64,000 bases of DNA, from positions 2,480,001 through 2,544,000 of the forward strand of contig NZ_CP022989.1 in NCBI RefSeq assembly GCF_002278075.1. Direction: 5' to 3'. The notes beneath the pieces were generated by a model. It saw only the letters and a program-made list of their open reading frames with translations. It was not told where the DNA came from and ran no database searches. The stretch is from Paraburkholderia aromaticivorans (GTDB lineage Bacteria > Pseudomonadota > Gammaproteobacteria > Burkholderiales > Burkholderiaceae). Positions within the stretch are counted from its first letter, which is position 1. The number at the start of each line of letters is the position of its first letter. Of this stretch, positions 1 to 9,296 are shown piece after piece. Both the position numbers and the translations under genes were made by a program.

Positions 1-666
1 TCCGCCGAATGGCTGCTGATTCGCGAATTGCTGCACGGGCGCGATCAGGCGGCTTTGCAGCGCGCCCGCGTGGCGCTTGCCGAGATGTTCGCGCAGGCGC
101 CGCGCGACCCGCATCGCAAGGACCGGATTGCGTTGATCGGTCTGCGCGGCGCCGGCAAGTCGACTCTGGGGCGGATGCTGGCGCAGGAGCGCAAGGTGCC
201 GTTCGTCGAGCTCACGCGTGTGATCGAGCAACTGGCTGGCTGCCCGCCGTCGGAGATTCATTCGCTTTACGGGGCGGCCGCCTACCGGCGCTATGAGCAC
301 CGGGCGCTCGAGGCCGTCATTCAGGAGCACCAGCATGCCGTGATTGCATCGCCGGGCGGGCTGGTATCGGAGTCGGGCACGTTCAATACGCTGCTGTCGC
401 ACTGCTATACGGTGTGGCTGCAGGCCGCGCCGGAAGAGCACATGCGCCGCGTCGTCGCGCAAGGCGACTTGCGGCCGATGTCGGGCAACAAGGAGGCGAT
501 GGACGACCTGAAGCGCATTCTGGCGGGACGCAGCGAGCTCTACGGCCGCGCCGACATGAGCTTCGACACTAGCGAAAGGACCTTGGCCGATGCCTACCTG
601 CAACTGCGCGACCGTCTGGCGGCAAGGCTTGCCGCGGAATCGCCGGATGAGGTGCGCGTGGGCTGA
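1..666 (+). CDS. boxR: BoxR-type regulator, C-terminal shikimate-kinase-like domain (5' partial)
   Basis: The reading frame is open from the first base, so the N-terminal part lies outside the window; 221 residues are visible. What is seen is a shikimate-kinase fold: a P-loop GLRGAGKST at visible residues about 47-55, an SPGG motif further on, and the C-terminal pattern R..LYGRAD typical of the SK lid and base region. BoxR proteins known from Azoarcus join an XRE helix-turn-helix to an SK-like domain that binds benzoyl-CoA and represses the box genes. The gene lies directly upstream of, and co-oriented with, boxC, which is the usual box-cluster arrangement. A true shikimate kinase (aroK) is the alternative, but the box context argues against it. 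The HTH cannot be checked here. Confidence 0.85.
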   Translation, partial: SAEWLLIRELLHGRDQAALQRARVALAEMFAQAPRDPHRKDRIALIGLRGAGKSTLGRMLAQERKVPFVELTRVIEQLAGCPPSEIHSLYGAAAYRRYEHRALEAVIQEHQHAVIASPGGLVSESGTFNTLLSHCYTVWLQAAPEEHMRRVVAQGDLRPMSGNKEAMDDLKRILAGRSELYGRADMSFDTSERTLADAYLQLRDRLAARLAAESPDEVRVG

Positions 667-700
667 CATGCATTTCCACGTCAGGGTTTACTAGCAAACA

Positions 701-742
701 TGCATTAAAGTGCTTTACATGGGTTGAGTGATGCACTATTGT
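701..742 (+). promoter_or_regulatory. box operon promoter with BoxR-like operator
   Basis: TTTACA (714-719) and TATTGT (737-742) are separated by exactly 17 bp, giving a good sigma-70 promoter ahead of boxC. TGCATTAAAGTGCT (701-714) overlaps the -35 box and is a one-mismatch copy of TGCA-N6-TGCA, the arrangement I recall for BoxR operators in Azoarcus. A further TGCA lies in the spacer at 732-735. Repressor occupancy here would block RNA polymerase. The promoter is seen directly; the BoxR assignment is an inference. Confidence 0.55.
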
Positions 743-782
743 TCAAAAAACAAATTCGCATCGCCCAATCAGGAGACGCCCC

Positions 783-2453
783 ATGTCCACAGCAGAAGTC
801 GCCGTCGCGCCGGTCGACTACCGTACCGATCCTTCGCAGTACAAGCATTGGAAGCTGAGCTTCAACGGTCCCGTCGCGACGCTCGGCATCGATATCGCCG
901 AGGACGGCGGCATCCGTGACGGCTACAAGCTGAAGCTGAATTCATACGACCTCGGCGTCGACATCGAACTGCACGACGCAATACAGCGCATCCGTTTCGA
1001 GCATCCGGAAGTGAAAACCGTGGTGCTGACGAGCCTGAAGGACCGCGTGTTCTGCTCGGGCGCCAATATCTTCATGCTGGGACTGTCTACCCATGCGTGG
1101 AAGGTCAACTTCTGCAAGTTCACCAACGAAACGCGCAACGGCCTGGAAGACTCCTCACGTCACTCCGGCCTGAAGTTTCTCGCCGCCGTCAACGGCGCGT
1201 GCGCGGGCGGTGGCTACGAACTCGCGCTGGCCTGCGACGAGATCTATCTGATAGATGACCGCTCTTCGTCGGTGTCGTTGCCGGAAGTGCCGCTGCTCGG
1301 CGTATTGCCGGGCACGGGCGGCCTGACGCGCGTCACGGACAAGCGCAAGGTGCGTCACGATCGCGCCGATATCTTCTGCACGGTGGTGGAGGGCGTGCGC
1401 GGCGAACGCGCGAAAGCATGGCGCCTCGTGGATGAAGTCGTGAAGCCGAACCAGTTCGACCAGGCGATCCAGGCGCGTGCGCTCGAACTCGCCGGGCAGA
1501 GTGACCGTCCCGCGGACGCGCAAGGCGTGATGCTCACGCGCATCGAACGCACGGATCGCGAAGACGGCCTCACTTATAAAACGCTCGACGTGACGATCGA
1601 TCGTGCGAAGCGCATTGCAACGTTCACGGCGAAGGCCCCGCAAGACGAACCGCCCGCGGGTATCGACGCGATCGTCGCAGCCGGCGCGAACTGGTGGCCG
1701 TTGCAATTCGCCCGCGAACTCGACGACGCGATCCTGTCCATGCGCACCAATGAGCTCGCGGTCGGCACGTGGGTCTTCAGGACCGAAGGCGACGCCCGTA
1801 ACGTGCTCGCTGCGGACGCCTCGCTCATGCAACACAAGGACCACTGGTTCGTGCGCGAGACGATCGGCCTATTGCGCCGCGCGCTGGCGCGCATCGACGT
1901 CTCGTCGCGTTCGCTGTTCGCGCTGATCGAGCCGGGTTCGTGCTTTGCCGGGACCTTCGCGGAACTCGCCTTCGCCGCCGACCGTACGTATATGGCGGCG
2001 CTGCCGGCCAACGAAGACGAAGAGCCGGCCATCACGCTGTCCGAAGTCAACTTCGGCCTTTATCCGATGGTCACGCATCAATCGCGTCTCGCACGACGTT
2101 TTTATGAGGAAGCCGGGCCGCTCGACGCGGTGCGCGCCCTGATCGGCCAGCCGATCAAACCGGTGGAAGCCGAGCGGCTCGGCCTCGTCACCGCGTCGCC
2201 CGACGACATCGATTGGGCCGACGAAATCCGCATCGCGCTCGAAGAACGCGCCGCCATGTCGCCGGATGCCTTGACCGGACTCGAGGCGAATCTGCGCTTC
2301 AACGGCCCGGAAACGATGGAAACGCGCATCTTCGGCCGTCTGACCGCGTGGCAGAACTGGATCTTCAACCGGCCGAACGCAGTGGGCGAGAAGGGCGCGC
2401 TCAAGGTGTACGGCAAGGGCAGCAAGGCGCAATTCGACGTCTCGCGCGTTTGA
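783..2453 (+). CDS. boxC: benzoyl-CoA-dihydrodiol lyase BoxC
   Basis: BoxC opens the ring of 2,3-epoxybenzoyl-CoA (formerly described as the dihydrodiol) with loss of C2 as formate, giving 3,4-dehydroadipyl-CoA semialdehyde in the cytosolic aerobic benzoyl-CoA pathway. The 556-residue length fits the family. It is a crotonase-superfamily protein: CSGANIFML (91-99) and GACAGGGYELALACD (138-152) form the CoA/oxyanion-hole region, followed by LPEVPLLGVLPGTGG (166-180). A divergent second half follows. The start has an AGGAGA ribosome site. It is first in boxC-boxB-boxA, behind the predicted BoxR-controlled promoter. No benzoate-CoA ligase or semialdehyde dehydrogenase is present in the window. 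Confidence 0.95.
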   Translation: MSTAEVAVAPVDYRTDPSQYKHWKLSFNGPVATLGIDIAEDGGIRDGYKLKLNSYDLGVDIELHDAIQRIRFEHPEVKTVVLTSLKDRVFCSGANIFMLGLSTHAWKVNFCKFTNETRNGLEDSSRHSGLKFLAAVNGACAGGGYELALACDEIYLIDDRSSSVSLPEVPLLGVLPGTGGLTRVTDKRKVRHDRADIFCTVVEGVRGERAKAWRLVDEVVKPNQFDQAIQARALELAGQSDRPADAQGVMLTRIERTDREDGLTYKTLDVTIDRAKRIATFTAKAPQDEPPAGIDAIVAAGANWWPLQFARELDDAILSMRTNELAVGTWVFRTEGDARNVLAADASLMQHKDHWFVRETIGLLRRALARIDVSSRSLFALIEPGSCFAGTFAELAFAADRTYMAALPANEDEEPAITLSEVNFGLYPMVTHQSRLARRFYEEAGPLDAVRALIGQPIKPVEAERLGLVTASPDDIDWADEIRIALEERAAMSPDALTGLEANLRFNGPETMETRIFGRLTAWQNWIFNRPNAVGEKGALKVYGKGSKAQFDVSRV

Positions 2454-2576
2454 TTCCCCGCGAGCCGCGCCGGGTGTGCGCCTGAGCGCCATCCACGCAA
2501 CGAGCGCGAGCGAGGCCGCCACTTGCCCGATCCGCGCCTCTCATCGTCACTGCAGTTTCCGAACCAGGAACCGACC

Positions 2577-4004
2577 ATGTCAACGATCAACTACAGCGAA
2601 AAGATTCCGAACAACGTGAACCTCGCCGACGACCGGGCGCTGCAGCGCGCGCTCGAACAATGGCAGCCGAATTTCCTGGCGTGGTGGGGCGACATGGGCC
2701 CGGAAGGTTCGCACGGCTACGACGTCTATCTGCGCACCGCGGTGAGCGTCGACGCGGGCGGCTGGGCGCATTTCGATCACGTGAAGATGCCCGACTACCG
2801 CTGGGGCATTTTCCTCGCGCCCGGCGAGCAGGACCGCAAGATTCACTTCGGCGAACACAAGGGCCAAGCGGCGTGGCAGGACGTGCCCGGCGAACACCGC
2901 GCGAATCTGCGCCGCATTATCGTGACGCAAGGCGATACGGAGCCGGCCTCGGTCGAACAGCAGCGTCACCTCGGCTTGACCGCGCCTTCCCTGTACGACT
3001 TGCGCAACCTGTTCCAGGTCAACGTGGAAGAAGGCCGCCACCTGTGGGCGATGGTGTATCTGCTGCACCGTTACTTCGGCCGAGACGGCCGTGAGGAAGC
3101 CGAAGCATTGCTCGGTCGCCGTTCGGGCGACGACGACAATCCTCGCATTCTCGGCGCGTTCAATGAGAAAACGCCGGACTGGCTCGCGTTCTTCATGTTC
3201 ACCTATTTCACCGATCGCGACGGCAAGTTCCAGTTGTCGGCGCTCGCCGAGTCGGGCTTCGACCCGCTCGCACGCACCACGAAGTTCATGCTGACTGAAG
3301 AAGCGCATCACATGTTCGTGGGCGAATCGGGTGTCTCGCGCGTCATCCAGCGCACCGCCAAGGTGATGAACGAACTGGGCACGGACGACGTCGCGAAGAT
3401 TCGCGCGGCCGGTGTGATCGATCTGCCGACCATTCAGCGCTATCTGAACTTCCACTATTCGGTCACGATCGATCTGTTCGGCGCCGATCATTCTTCGAAC
3501 GCGGCCACGTTCTATAGCTCGGGACTGAAAGGGCGCTACGAAGAAAACAAGCGCGACGACGATCATCAATTGAACGGCCAGAGCTACAAGCTGCTCGACG
3601 TGCAGGACGGCAAGCTGGTCGAGCGCGAAGTGCCGATGCTCAATGCGATGAACGAAGTGCTGCGCGACGACTACATCAAGGATTCGGTGGCTGGCGTGGC
3701 GCGCTGGAACAAGGTGCTCGAAAAGGCCGGCATCGATTTCCGCATGACGGTGCCGCATAAAGCGTTCAATCGCCATATCGGCACGTTCGCGGGTACGCGC
3801 GTCTCGCCGGACGGCCGCGTGGTCAGCGAAACCGAATGGGCCGCCAACGAGGCGAAATGGCTCGCCACGCCGGAAGACCGTGCGTACGTCGCGTCGTTGA
3901 TGGGGCGCGTGAGCGAAGCCGGCAAGTTTGCCAACTGGATCGCGCCGCCTGCAATGGGCGTGAACCGTCAGCCGGTCGATTTCGAATACGTGCGCTTTAA
4001 CTGA
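2577..4004 (+). CDS. boxB: benzoyl-CoA 2,3-epoxidase, diiron subunit BoxB
   Basis: BoxB is the class I diiron component that epoxidises benzoyl-CoA using O2 and electrons from BoxA. The protein is 475 residues, the family's usual size. Two diiron ExxH motifs are visible, EEGRH at about 151-155 and EEAHH at 241-245. An in-frame ATG exists 54 bp upstream, but the chosen ATG has AGGAA six bases before it and gives the family N-terminus MSTINYSEK. It lies 123 bp after boxC and just before boxA in one transcription unit. Confidence 0.96.
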   Translation: MSTINYSEKIPNNVNLADDRALQRALEQWQPNFLAWWGDMGPEGSHGYDVYLRTAVSVDAGGWAHFDHVKMPDYRWGIFLAPGEQDRKIHFGEHKGQAAWQDVPGEHRANLRRIIVTQGDTEPASVEQQRHLGLTAPSLYDLRNLFQVNVEEGRHLWAMVYLLHRYFGRDGREEAEALLGRRSGDDDNPRILGAFNEKTPDWLAFFMFTYFTDRDGKFQLSALAESGFDPLARTTKFMLTEEAHHMFVGESGVSRVIQRTAKVMNELGTDDVAKIRAAGVIDLPTIQRYLNFHYSVTIDLFGADHSSNAATFYSSGLKGRYEENKRDDDHQLNGQSYKLLDVQDGKLVEREVPMLNAMNEVLRDDYIKDSVAGVARWNKVLEKAGIDFRMTVPHKAFNRHIGTFAGTRVSPDGRVVSETEWAANEAKWLATPEDRAYVASLMGRVSEAGKFANWIAPPAMGVNRQPVDFEYVRFN

Positions 4005-4063
4005 ACCTGAATGCGCGGGCGGCGTGTAGCACGTTCGCGCCGCACCTCGTGGTGGAGGAAGTC

Positions 4064-5302
4064 ATGAACGGCCCAGTGTCGATCGAAGTTCTCCGGCAGC
4101 ATCTGATCGATCCGGAAATCTGCATTCGCTGCAATACGTGCGAAGAGACGTGCCCGGTCGATGCGATCACGCACGACGACAACAACTACGTGGTCAAGGC
4201 GGATATCTGCAACGGCTGCATGGCTTGCGTGCCGCCGTGTCCGACCGGCGCGATCGACAACTGGCGCACGGTGCTGAAGGCCGACGCGTATCCGATCGAC
4301 GAGCAGTTCAGCTGGGACGTCCTGCCGGAACAGAACACCATGGCCGTGCCCGCTGCGCACGAACCGGGCGCGGGCGCTTCGGACGATACATCCGCGGACG
4401 CGAGCGGCATCGAAGTGGACACGGTGCGCGGCTCGGTCGTGCCGCCGTGGTCGGCCGCGAAGCCCTATGTAAATCTCTACACGCACAAGGCGCCGACTAC
4501 CGGGACGGTGGTCGGCAACTACCGGCTCACCGATGGGTCGACCGACAGCGACATTCATCATATCGTGCTCGATTTCGGCTCGATGCCGTTTCCGGTGCTG
4601 GAAGGCCAGTCGATCGGCATTCTGCCTCCCGGCGCGAGCGCCGATGGCCGTACGCATCACGCGCGCCAGTATTCGATTGCGAGCCCGCGCGACGGTGAAC
4701 GGCCCGGGTATAACAACCTCTCGCTGACGGTCAAGCGCGTGTCGCAGCAGCACGGCGATTCGACCGACGGCGTGTGTTCGAACTACCTGTGCGATCTGAA
4801 GAAGGGCGATGTGGTCAATGTGATCGGCCCGTTCGGCGGGACATTCCTGATGCCCAACCATCCGAACTCGCACCTGCTGATGATCTGCACGGGTACGGGT
4901 TCAGCGCCGATGCGCGCGATGACCGAGTATCGACGCCGGCGCCGTCTGAAGGGCGCAACCGGCAAGCTGATGCTGTTCTTCGGTGCGCGGACTAAAGAGG
5001 AATTGCCATACTTCGGGCCACTGACGAATCTGCCGAAGGATTTCATCGACACCAATCTGGCGTTTTCGCGCACGCCGGGGCAGCCGAAGCGCTATGTTCA
5101 GGACGCCATGCGCGAGCGCGCGGTCGACGTGGCGCAGATGCTCAGGGACGACAACACGCATATCTACGTGTGCGGGTTGAAGGGCATGGAGGATGGCGTG
5201 CTGCAGGCGCTCAAGGAGATCGGCGAGCAGCATCGACTGGATTGGGAGGCGCTGTGGGCAAAGCTCAAGCGGGAGGGGCGGCTGCATCTGGAGACGTATT
5301 GA
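4064..5302 (+). CDS. boxA: benzoyl-CoA epoxidase reductase component BoxA
   Basis: BoxA passes electrons from NADPH through FAD and two [4Fe-4S] clusters to BoxB. The N-terminus carries two ferredoxin motifs, C20-x2-C23-x2-C26-x3-CP and C49-x2-C52-x2-C55-x3-CP. The rest is a ferredoxin-NADP reductase module, with RQYSIASPR for flavin binding and [13 protein letters not shown] plus [11 protein letters not shown] for NADPH binding. A GTG at 4049 is possible, but the ATG at 4064 sits five bases after GGAGGA and is preferred; the protein is then 412 residues. It is last in the box operon and is followed by a terminator. Confidence 0.95.
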   Translation: MNGPVSIEVLRQHLIDPEICIRCNTCEETCPVDAITHDDNNYVVKADICNGCMACVPPCPTGAIDNWRTVLKADAYPIDEQFSWDVLPEQNTMAVPAAHEPGAGASDDTSADASGIEVDTVRGSVVPPWSAAKPYVNLYTHKAPTTGTVVGNYRLTDGSTDSDIHHIVLDFGSMPFPVLEGQSIGILPPGASADGRTHHARQYSIASPRDGERPGYNNLSLTVKRVSQQHGDSTDGVCSNYLCDLKKGDVVNVIGPFGGTFLMPNHPNSHLLMICTGTGSAPMRAMTEYRRRRRLKGATGKLMLFFGARTKEELPYFGPLTNLPKDFIDTNLAFSRTPGQPKRYVQDAMRERAVDVAQMLRDDNTHIYVCGLKGMEDGVLQALKEIGEQHRLDWEALWAKLKREGRLHLETY

Positions 5303-5354
5303 AACGATACGCTTATGAAGGCGCTCGATAGACGTGAGTAACGAGGAACAAAGA

Positions 5355-5390
5355 CTCCGCTGGATGTCATCGACAGACAGCGGGGTTTTC
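5355..5390 (+). terminator. rho-independent terminator of the box operon
   Basis: CTCCGCTG pairs with CAGCGGGG (8 bp including one G-T pair) and is followed by GGTTTTCATTTTC. It lies 52 bp after boxA, between convergent boxA and rutR. Confidence 0.7.
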
Positions 5391-5398
5391 ATTTTCAC

Positions 5399-6112
5399 CT
5401 ATCTCGCCGGGTCGGCGTCGTCCTCGTGCTGCGCGGGCGACACCGCCCCACACGCCCGAATCACCAACTGCACGACTTCCTCCGTCGTCGCCTCGAATGC
5501 CTTCTGCGTCAACGCACGTTTGCCTTTGAGCGCGCGTATCTGCGCGTCGAAGTCGGCATAGTGCTGGGTCGTCGCCCAGATCATGTACATCAACGTCTGC
5601 GCGTTCACCGGCGCAAGCAACCCGCGCGCGATCCAGTCGTCGATCACTTTCACCCGGCTGTCGAGCCACGGCTTCACGCGCTCCGTGAGAATGTCCTCCA
5701 TGTGTTCCGCGCCGTGAATGATCTCGCTCGCCCACACTTTCGAGCCGAGCGGACGGCGCCGCGACAATTCCATTTTCGCGCGCACATAGCCGCCGATCGC
5801 CTCGACCGGGTCGTCGCTGCATTCGAACGTATCCGCCGCGCGATACCAGTCTTCGAACAGATCCTCCAGCACGCGCCGGTATAGCGCGAGCTTCGTGGGG
5901 AAGTAGTAATGCAGGTTGGCTTTCGGCAAGCCTGCACGCTCCGCGATCATCGCCGTGCTGGTGCCGTCGAGTCCGCGCTCGGCGAAAACCGCCTCGGCGC
6001 ACGCCAGAAGATGCGCTTCATTCGACTCGCGAATGCGCGCCTTGCGCCGCCGCAAAGGCGCGCGTGTTTCGTCGTTTTCCGTGATGTCGGCCGCCACGTT
6101 GTCGTCTCTCAT
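5399..6112 (-). CDS. rutR: TetR-family pyrimidine utilisation regulator, RutR-like
   Basis: The protein is a TetR repressor whose N-terminal HTH includes TSTAMIAERAGLPKANLHYYFPTK. The ligand-binding half resembles E. coli RutR, with a shared core such as FMIWA/STQHYADF (here YMIWATTQHYADF). RutR senses uracil and thymine. It is divergent from a pyrimidine degradation operon, and a palindrome with RutR-like layout lies between them. The start at 6112 follows GAAGG by five bases; in-frame ATGs at 6130, 6151 and 6184 would lengthen the N-terminus by up to 24 residues. The regulator-target pairing is inferred from position and operator form. Confidence 0.85.
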   Translation of the reverse strand: MRDDNVAADITENDETRAPLRRRKARIRESNEAHLLACAEAVFAERGLDGTSTAMIAERAGLPKANLHYYFPTKLALYRRVLEDLFEDWYRAADTFECSDDPVEAIGGYVRAKMELSRRRPLGSKVWASEIIHGAEHMEDILTERVKPWLDSRVKVIDDWIARGLLAPVNAQTLMYMIWATTQHYADFDAQIRALKGKRALTQKAFEATTEEVVQLVIRACGAVSPAQHEDDADPAR

Positions 6113-6258
6113 ATTCGCCTTCGGCGGCATAGGTGCCGCGTCGCGCTTCATTCTAGTCGTTTGGCGCGGCGTCCACACGCGCATTCGCTAACCGCGGCAA
6201 ACCTATGCTGCAATGCAATGGCACGCTTCTCGCTATGTTTCTCACCGCACGAAAGGTG

Positions 6259-6304
6259 TTGATTTGGCGAGTTTAATCGTCTACAACCTGTCCAACTGGA
6301 CAGG
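6259..6304 (+). promoter_or_regulatory. pyrimidine operon promoter with RutR-like palindrome
   Basis: CCTGTCCAACTGGACAGG (6287-6304) is a perfect palindrome with 8-bp arms and a 2-bp spacer, containing the CCA-NN-TGG core found in the E. coli RutR site TTGACCA-NN-TGGTCAA. A promoter TTGATT (6259-6264), 17 bp, TACAAC (6282-6287) abuts it, so a bound repressor would cover the -10 and start site. It is in the 341-bp divergent gap between rutR and the amidohydrolase gene. Confidence 0.65.
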
Positions 6305-6453
6305 ATTGGGAGGGCGGGCGATACCCCAGGGTTTGCCCTCTATATAAGAGGCGATCGAACGCATCGCGCATGCACCGCCTGCGTGCGGCAACGCCCCAAA
6401 ATCCGCCGCCGATGCACCAGTTTTACGTCGGTTCACCGAAAGGAGCGAGACGA

Positions 6454-7734
6454 ATGAACGCGGTATCCGAAGCGCTGAAACACTCAGTACCCGCTACGTC
6501 GATCAAGGTCGACGGCAAGCGGCTGTGGGACAGCCTGATGACGATGGCGAAGATCGGTGCAACGCCCAAAGGCGGTGTCTGCCGTCTCGCGCTGACCGAC
6601 CTCGACAAGCAAGGGCGCGATCTGATCGTCAGTTGGGCGAAGCAAGCCGGCTGTACGGTGAGTGTCGACCAGATGGGCAATGTGTTCATGCGCCGCGCCG
6701 GGCGCAATCCCGCTGCGCTGCCGGTCGTGACTGGTTCGCATGCGGACTCGCAGCCGACCGGCGGCCGTTTCGACGGCATCTACGGCGTGCTGGGCGGCCT
6801 CGAAGTGATTCGGAGTCTGAATGACCACGGCATCGAGACGGAGCATCCGGTCGAAGTGGTGATCTGGACCAACGAAGAAGGCTCGCGCTTCGCGCCGGCC
6901 ATGGTGGCGTCGGGCGTATTCGCCGGCGTGTTCACGCTCGATTACGGTCTTTCGCGCAAGGATGTGGATGGCAAGACCATTGGCGAAGAACTCAAACGGA
7001 TCGGCTATGCGGGCGATCTGCCGTGCGGCGGGCGGCCGCTGCACGCGGCGTTCGAATTGCATATCGAACAGGGGCCGATTCTCGAAGCCGAACAGAAAAC
7101 CATCGGCGTGGTGACCGATGCGCAAGGTCAGCGCTGGTACGAAATCACGCTGACGGGACAGGAGGCGCACGCGGGACCGACGCCCATGCCGCGCCGTCGC
7201 GATGCCTTGCTCGGGGCCGCGCGCGTGGTCGATCTGGTCAATCGCATCGGTCTGGACAACGCGCCGTTCGGTTGCGCGACGGTCGGCATGATGCAGGTCT
7301 ATCCGAACTCGCGCAATGTGATTCCGGGCCGCGTGTTTTTCACCGTCGACTTTCGTCATCCGGACGACGCGGTGCTCGCGAAAATGGATGCCGCGTTGCG
7401 CGAGGGCGTGGCGAACATCGCAAACGGCATCGGTCTGGAAACCGAACTGGAGCAGATTTTTTACTACGCGCCGGTGGCGTTCGACGAAGCCTGCGTGAAG
7501 TCCGTGCGCGCGGCGGCGGAGCGCTTCGGTTATCCGCATCGCAATATGGTGTCCGGTGCGGGACACGATGCCTGTTATCTGTCGCAAGTCGCGCCGACTT
7601 CGATGGTGTTCGTGCCGTGCGTGGACGGGATCAGCCACAACGAGATCGAGGACGCCACCTTCGAGTGGATCGAGGCCGGCGCCAACGTGCTGCTGCACGC
7701 CATGCTGGAGCGTGCCTGCGAGACGGTTGCATGA
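6454..7734 (+). CDS. Zn-dependent M20-family amidohydrolase, likely N-carbamoyl-beta-alanine hydrolase
   Basis: This is an M20/allantoate-amidohydrolase/hydantoinase-carbamoylase family enzyme of 426 residues. Metal-ligand motifs are visible: GSHADSQ with H97, RFDGIYGVLG with D107, TNEEGSRF with E141/E142, HIEQGP, and SGAGHDACYLS near the C-terminus. In the reductive pyrimidine pathway this class hydrolyses N-carbamoyl-beta-alanine or -aminoisobutyrate to the beta-amino acid, CO2 and ammonia. The neighbours supply the two earlier steps, which makes beta-ureidopropionase the likely role over allantoate or L-carbamoylase. The ATG at 6454 follows AAAGGAG. It is first in the operon. Confidence 0.88.
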   Translation: MNAVSEALKHSVPATSIKVDGKRLWDSLMTMAKIGATPKGGVCRLALTDLDKQGRDLIVSWAKQAGCTVSVDQMGNVFMRRAGRNPAALPVVTGSHADSQPTGGRFDGIYGVLGGLEVIRSLNDHGIETEHPVEVVIWTNEEGSRFAPAMVASGVFAGVFTLDYGLSRKDVDGKTIGEELKRIGYAGDLPCGGRPLHAAFELHIEQGPILEAEQKTIGVVTDAQGQRWYEITLTGQEAHAGPTPMPRRRDALLGAARVVDLVNRIGLDNAPFGCATVGMMQVYPNSRNVIPGRVFFTVDFRHPDDAVLAKMDAALREGVANIANGIGLETELEQIFYYAPVAFDEACVKSVRAAAERFGYPHRNMVSGAGHDACYLSQVAPTSMVFVPCVDGISHNEIEDATFEWIEAGANVLLHAMLERACETVA

Positions 7735-7879
7735 CGACGTCATAGCGCTTTGGCGGTTGCGGTCCTTACTATCCGTTTGACCCGCTTTACCGTAGTGCCC
7801 ATAAAACATGCCGCCCCGGCTGCGCGTGAAGCGCGGCTGGCGGGCACGGCTTCGTCCTCACATCGAAGAAGGAATGAGT

Positions 7880-9229
7880 ATGGCCATCAAGCAAACCGGC
7901 GACATTGCCGCGCGGCGCCTGTCGCCCGAGCAGCTCTCGTGCGAGTTTTCCGATATCGCGCCGTTGCTCGACGCGAGCGCCGCGGCCGTGGCGGCGAGCC
8001 GCTGTCACTACTGTTACGACGCGCCGTGCGTGAACGCCTGCCCGACGCAAATCGACATTCCCAGTTTCATTCGCAAGATCAGCAACGGCAATTTGAAGGG
8101 CGCGGCCGTGGATATTCTGTCGGCCAACCCGCTGGGCGGCATGTGCTCGCGCGTCTGCCCGACGGAAATTCTTTGTGAAGGCGCTTGCGTGCGCAACCAT
8201 CAGGACGCGAAGCCGGTGGCGATCGGCGCGCTGCAACGGCATGCCACGGATTGGGCGATGGCGCGCGGCGAAACGCTCTTCACGCGCGCGGCTGAAACCG
8301 GACGGCATGTCGCGGTGGTCGGCGCGGGTCCGGCGGGACTCGCCTGCGCGCACCGGCTCGCGCTCGCCGGCCATAACGTGACGATCTACGACGCTCACGA
8401 AAAAGCCGGCGGCCTGAACGAATACGGCATTGCCGCCTATAAAACCGTCGACGATTTCGCGCAGCGTGAAGTGCAATGGCTGTGCTCCGTGGGCGGCATC
8501 GAGATCAAACACGGCGTCGCGCTCGGACGCGATGTCGAACTCGACACGCTGCGCAAGCAGCACGACGCGGTATTCCTCGCGATCGGCCTCACCGGCGTGC
8601 GGGCGCTTGCAATGGAAGGCGAGGACCTCGGCGGCGTGATGAACGCGGTGGACTTCATCGAACAGGTGCGCAGCGCGAGCGACCTCGGCACGGTGCCGGT
8701 GGGCCGCCGCGTCGTCGTGATCGGCGGCGGCAATACGGCGGTGGACGCCGCCGTGCAAAGCCGCAAGCTCGGCGCGACGTCGGTGACGATGGTGTACCGG
8801 CGCGGCGCCGAAGCGATGGGCGCCACCCGGGTCGAGCGCGATTTCGCGCAGACCAGCGGCGTCACGCTGATCACGCATGCCACGCCGGTGCGCTTGATCG
8901 GCGACGGCGGCGCGGTCACGGGAGTGGAATTCGTTCGCACGTCGAATGATGGCGGCGAGGAGCGCTTCGTAGTCGAAGCCGACATGGTGCTCAAGGCGAT
9001 CGGCCAGACGCTCGTGCCGGTCGGCATCGAACGGGAAGTGCTGACGTTGGACGGCAGCCGGATCGCGGTCGATGCGAATGGTCAGACCTCGCTCGCGGGC
9101 GTGTGGGCCGGCGGCGACTGCGCGGCCACCGGCGGCATCGACCTCACGGTGCAAGCGGTGCAGGACGGCAAGATCGCCGCGGCCGCTATCGATTCACAGT
9201 TCGCTCGTACTGCGGTGAAAGCCGCCTGA
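7880..9229 (+). CDS. preT: NAD-dependent dihydropyrimidine dehydrogenase subunit PreT
   Basis: PreT is the FAD/Fe-S subunit that takes electrons from NADH for reduction of uracil and thymine by PreA. The first 110 residues carry eight cysteines in two groups (C42, C45, C50, C54 and C89, C93, C99, C103) as in the glutamate-synthase beta/DPD N-terminal Fe-S domain. [12 protein letters not shown] (147-158) binds FAD, and VVIGGGNTAVDAA is the second, NAD-binding Rossmann motif. Length is 449 residues from the ATG at 7880, which has AAGGA at proper spacing; the ATG at 7874 touches the SD and is unlikely. It is followed by preA. Confidence 0.94.
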   Translation: MAIKQTGDIAARRLSPEQLSCEFSDIAPLLDASAAAVAASRCHYCYDAPCVNACPTQIDIPSFIRKISNGNLKGAAVDILSANPLGGMCSRVCPTEILCEGACVRNHQDAKPVAIGALQRHATDWAMARGETLFTRAAETGRHVAVVGAGPAGLACAHRLALAGHNVTIYDAHEKAGGLNEYGIAAYKTVDDFAQREVQWLCSVGGIEIKHGVALGRDVELDTLRKQHDAVFLAIGLTGVRALAMEGEDLGGVMNAVDFIEQVRSASDLGTVPVGRRVVVIGGGNTAVDAAVQSRKLGATSVTMVYRRGAEAMGATRVERDFAQTSGVTLITHATPVRLIGDGGAVTGVEFVRTSNDGGEERFVVEADMVLKAIGQTLVPVGIEREVLTLDGSRIAVDANGQTSLAGVWAGGDCAATGGIDLTVQAVQDGKIAAAAIDSQFARTAVKAA

Positions 9230-9296
9230 AGCGATTCAGGCCAAACCGAACGAAGCGTCATACCAGACAAGAACAGCAGTCCCCAAGGAGCCGAAC

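Noticed and set aside
1..666. Shikimate kinase AroK
   Set aside because: The SK-like domain is directly upstream of boxC and the frame extends further upstream, which fits the HTH-SK fusion BoxR better.
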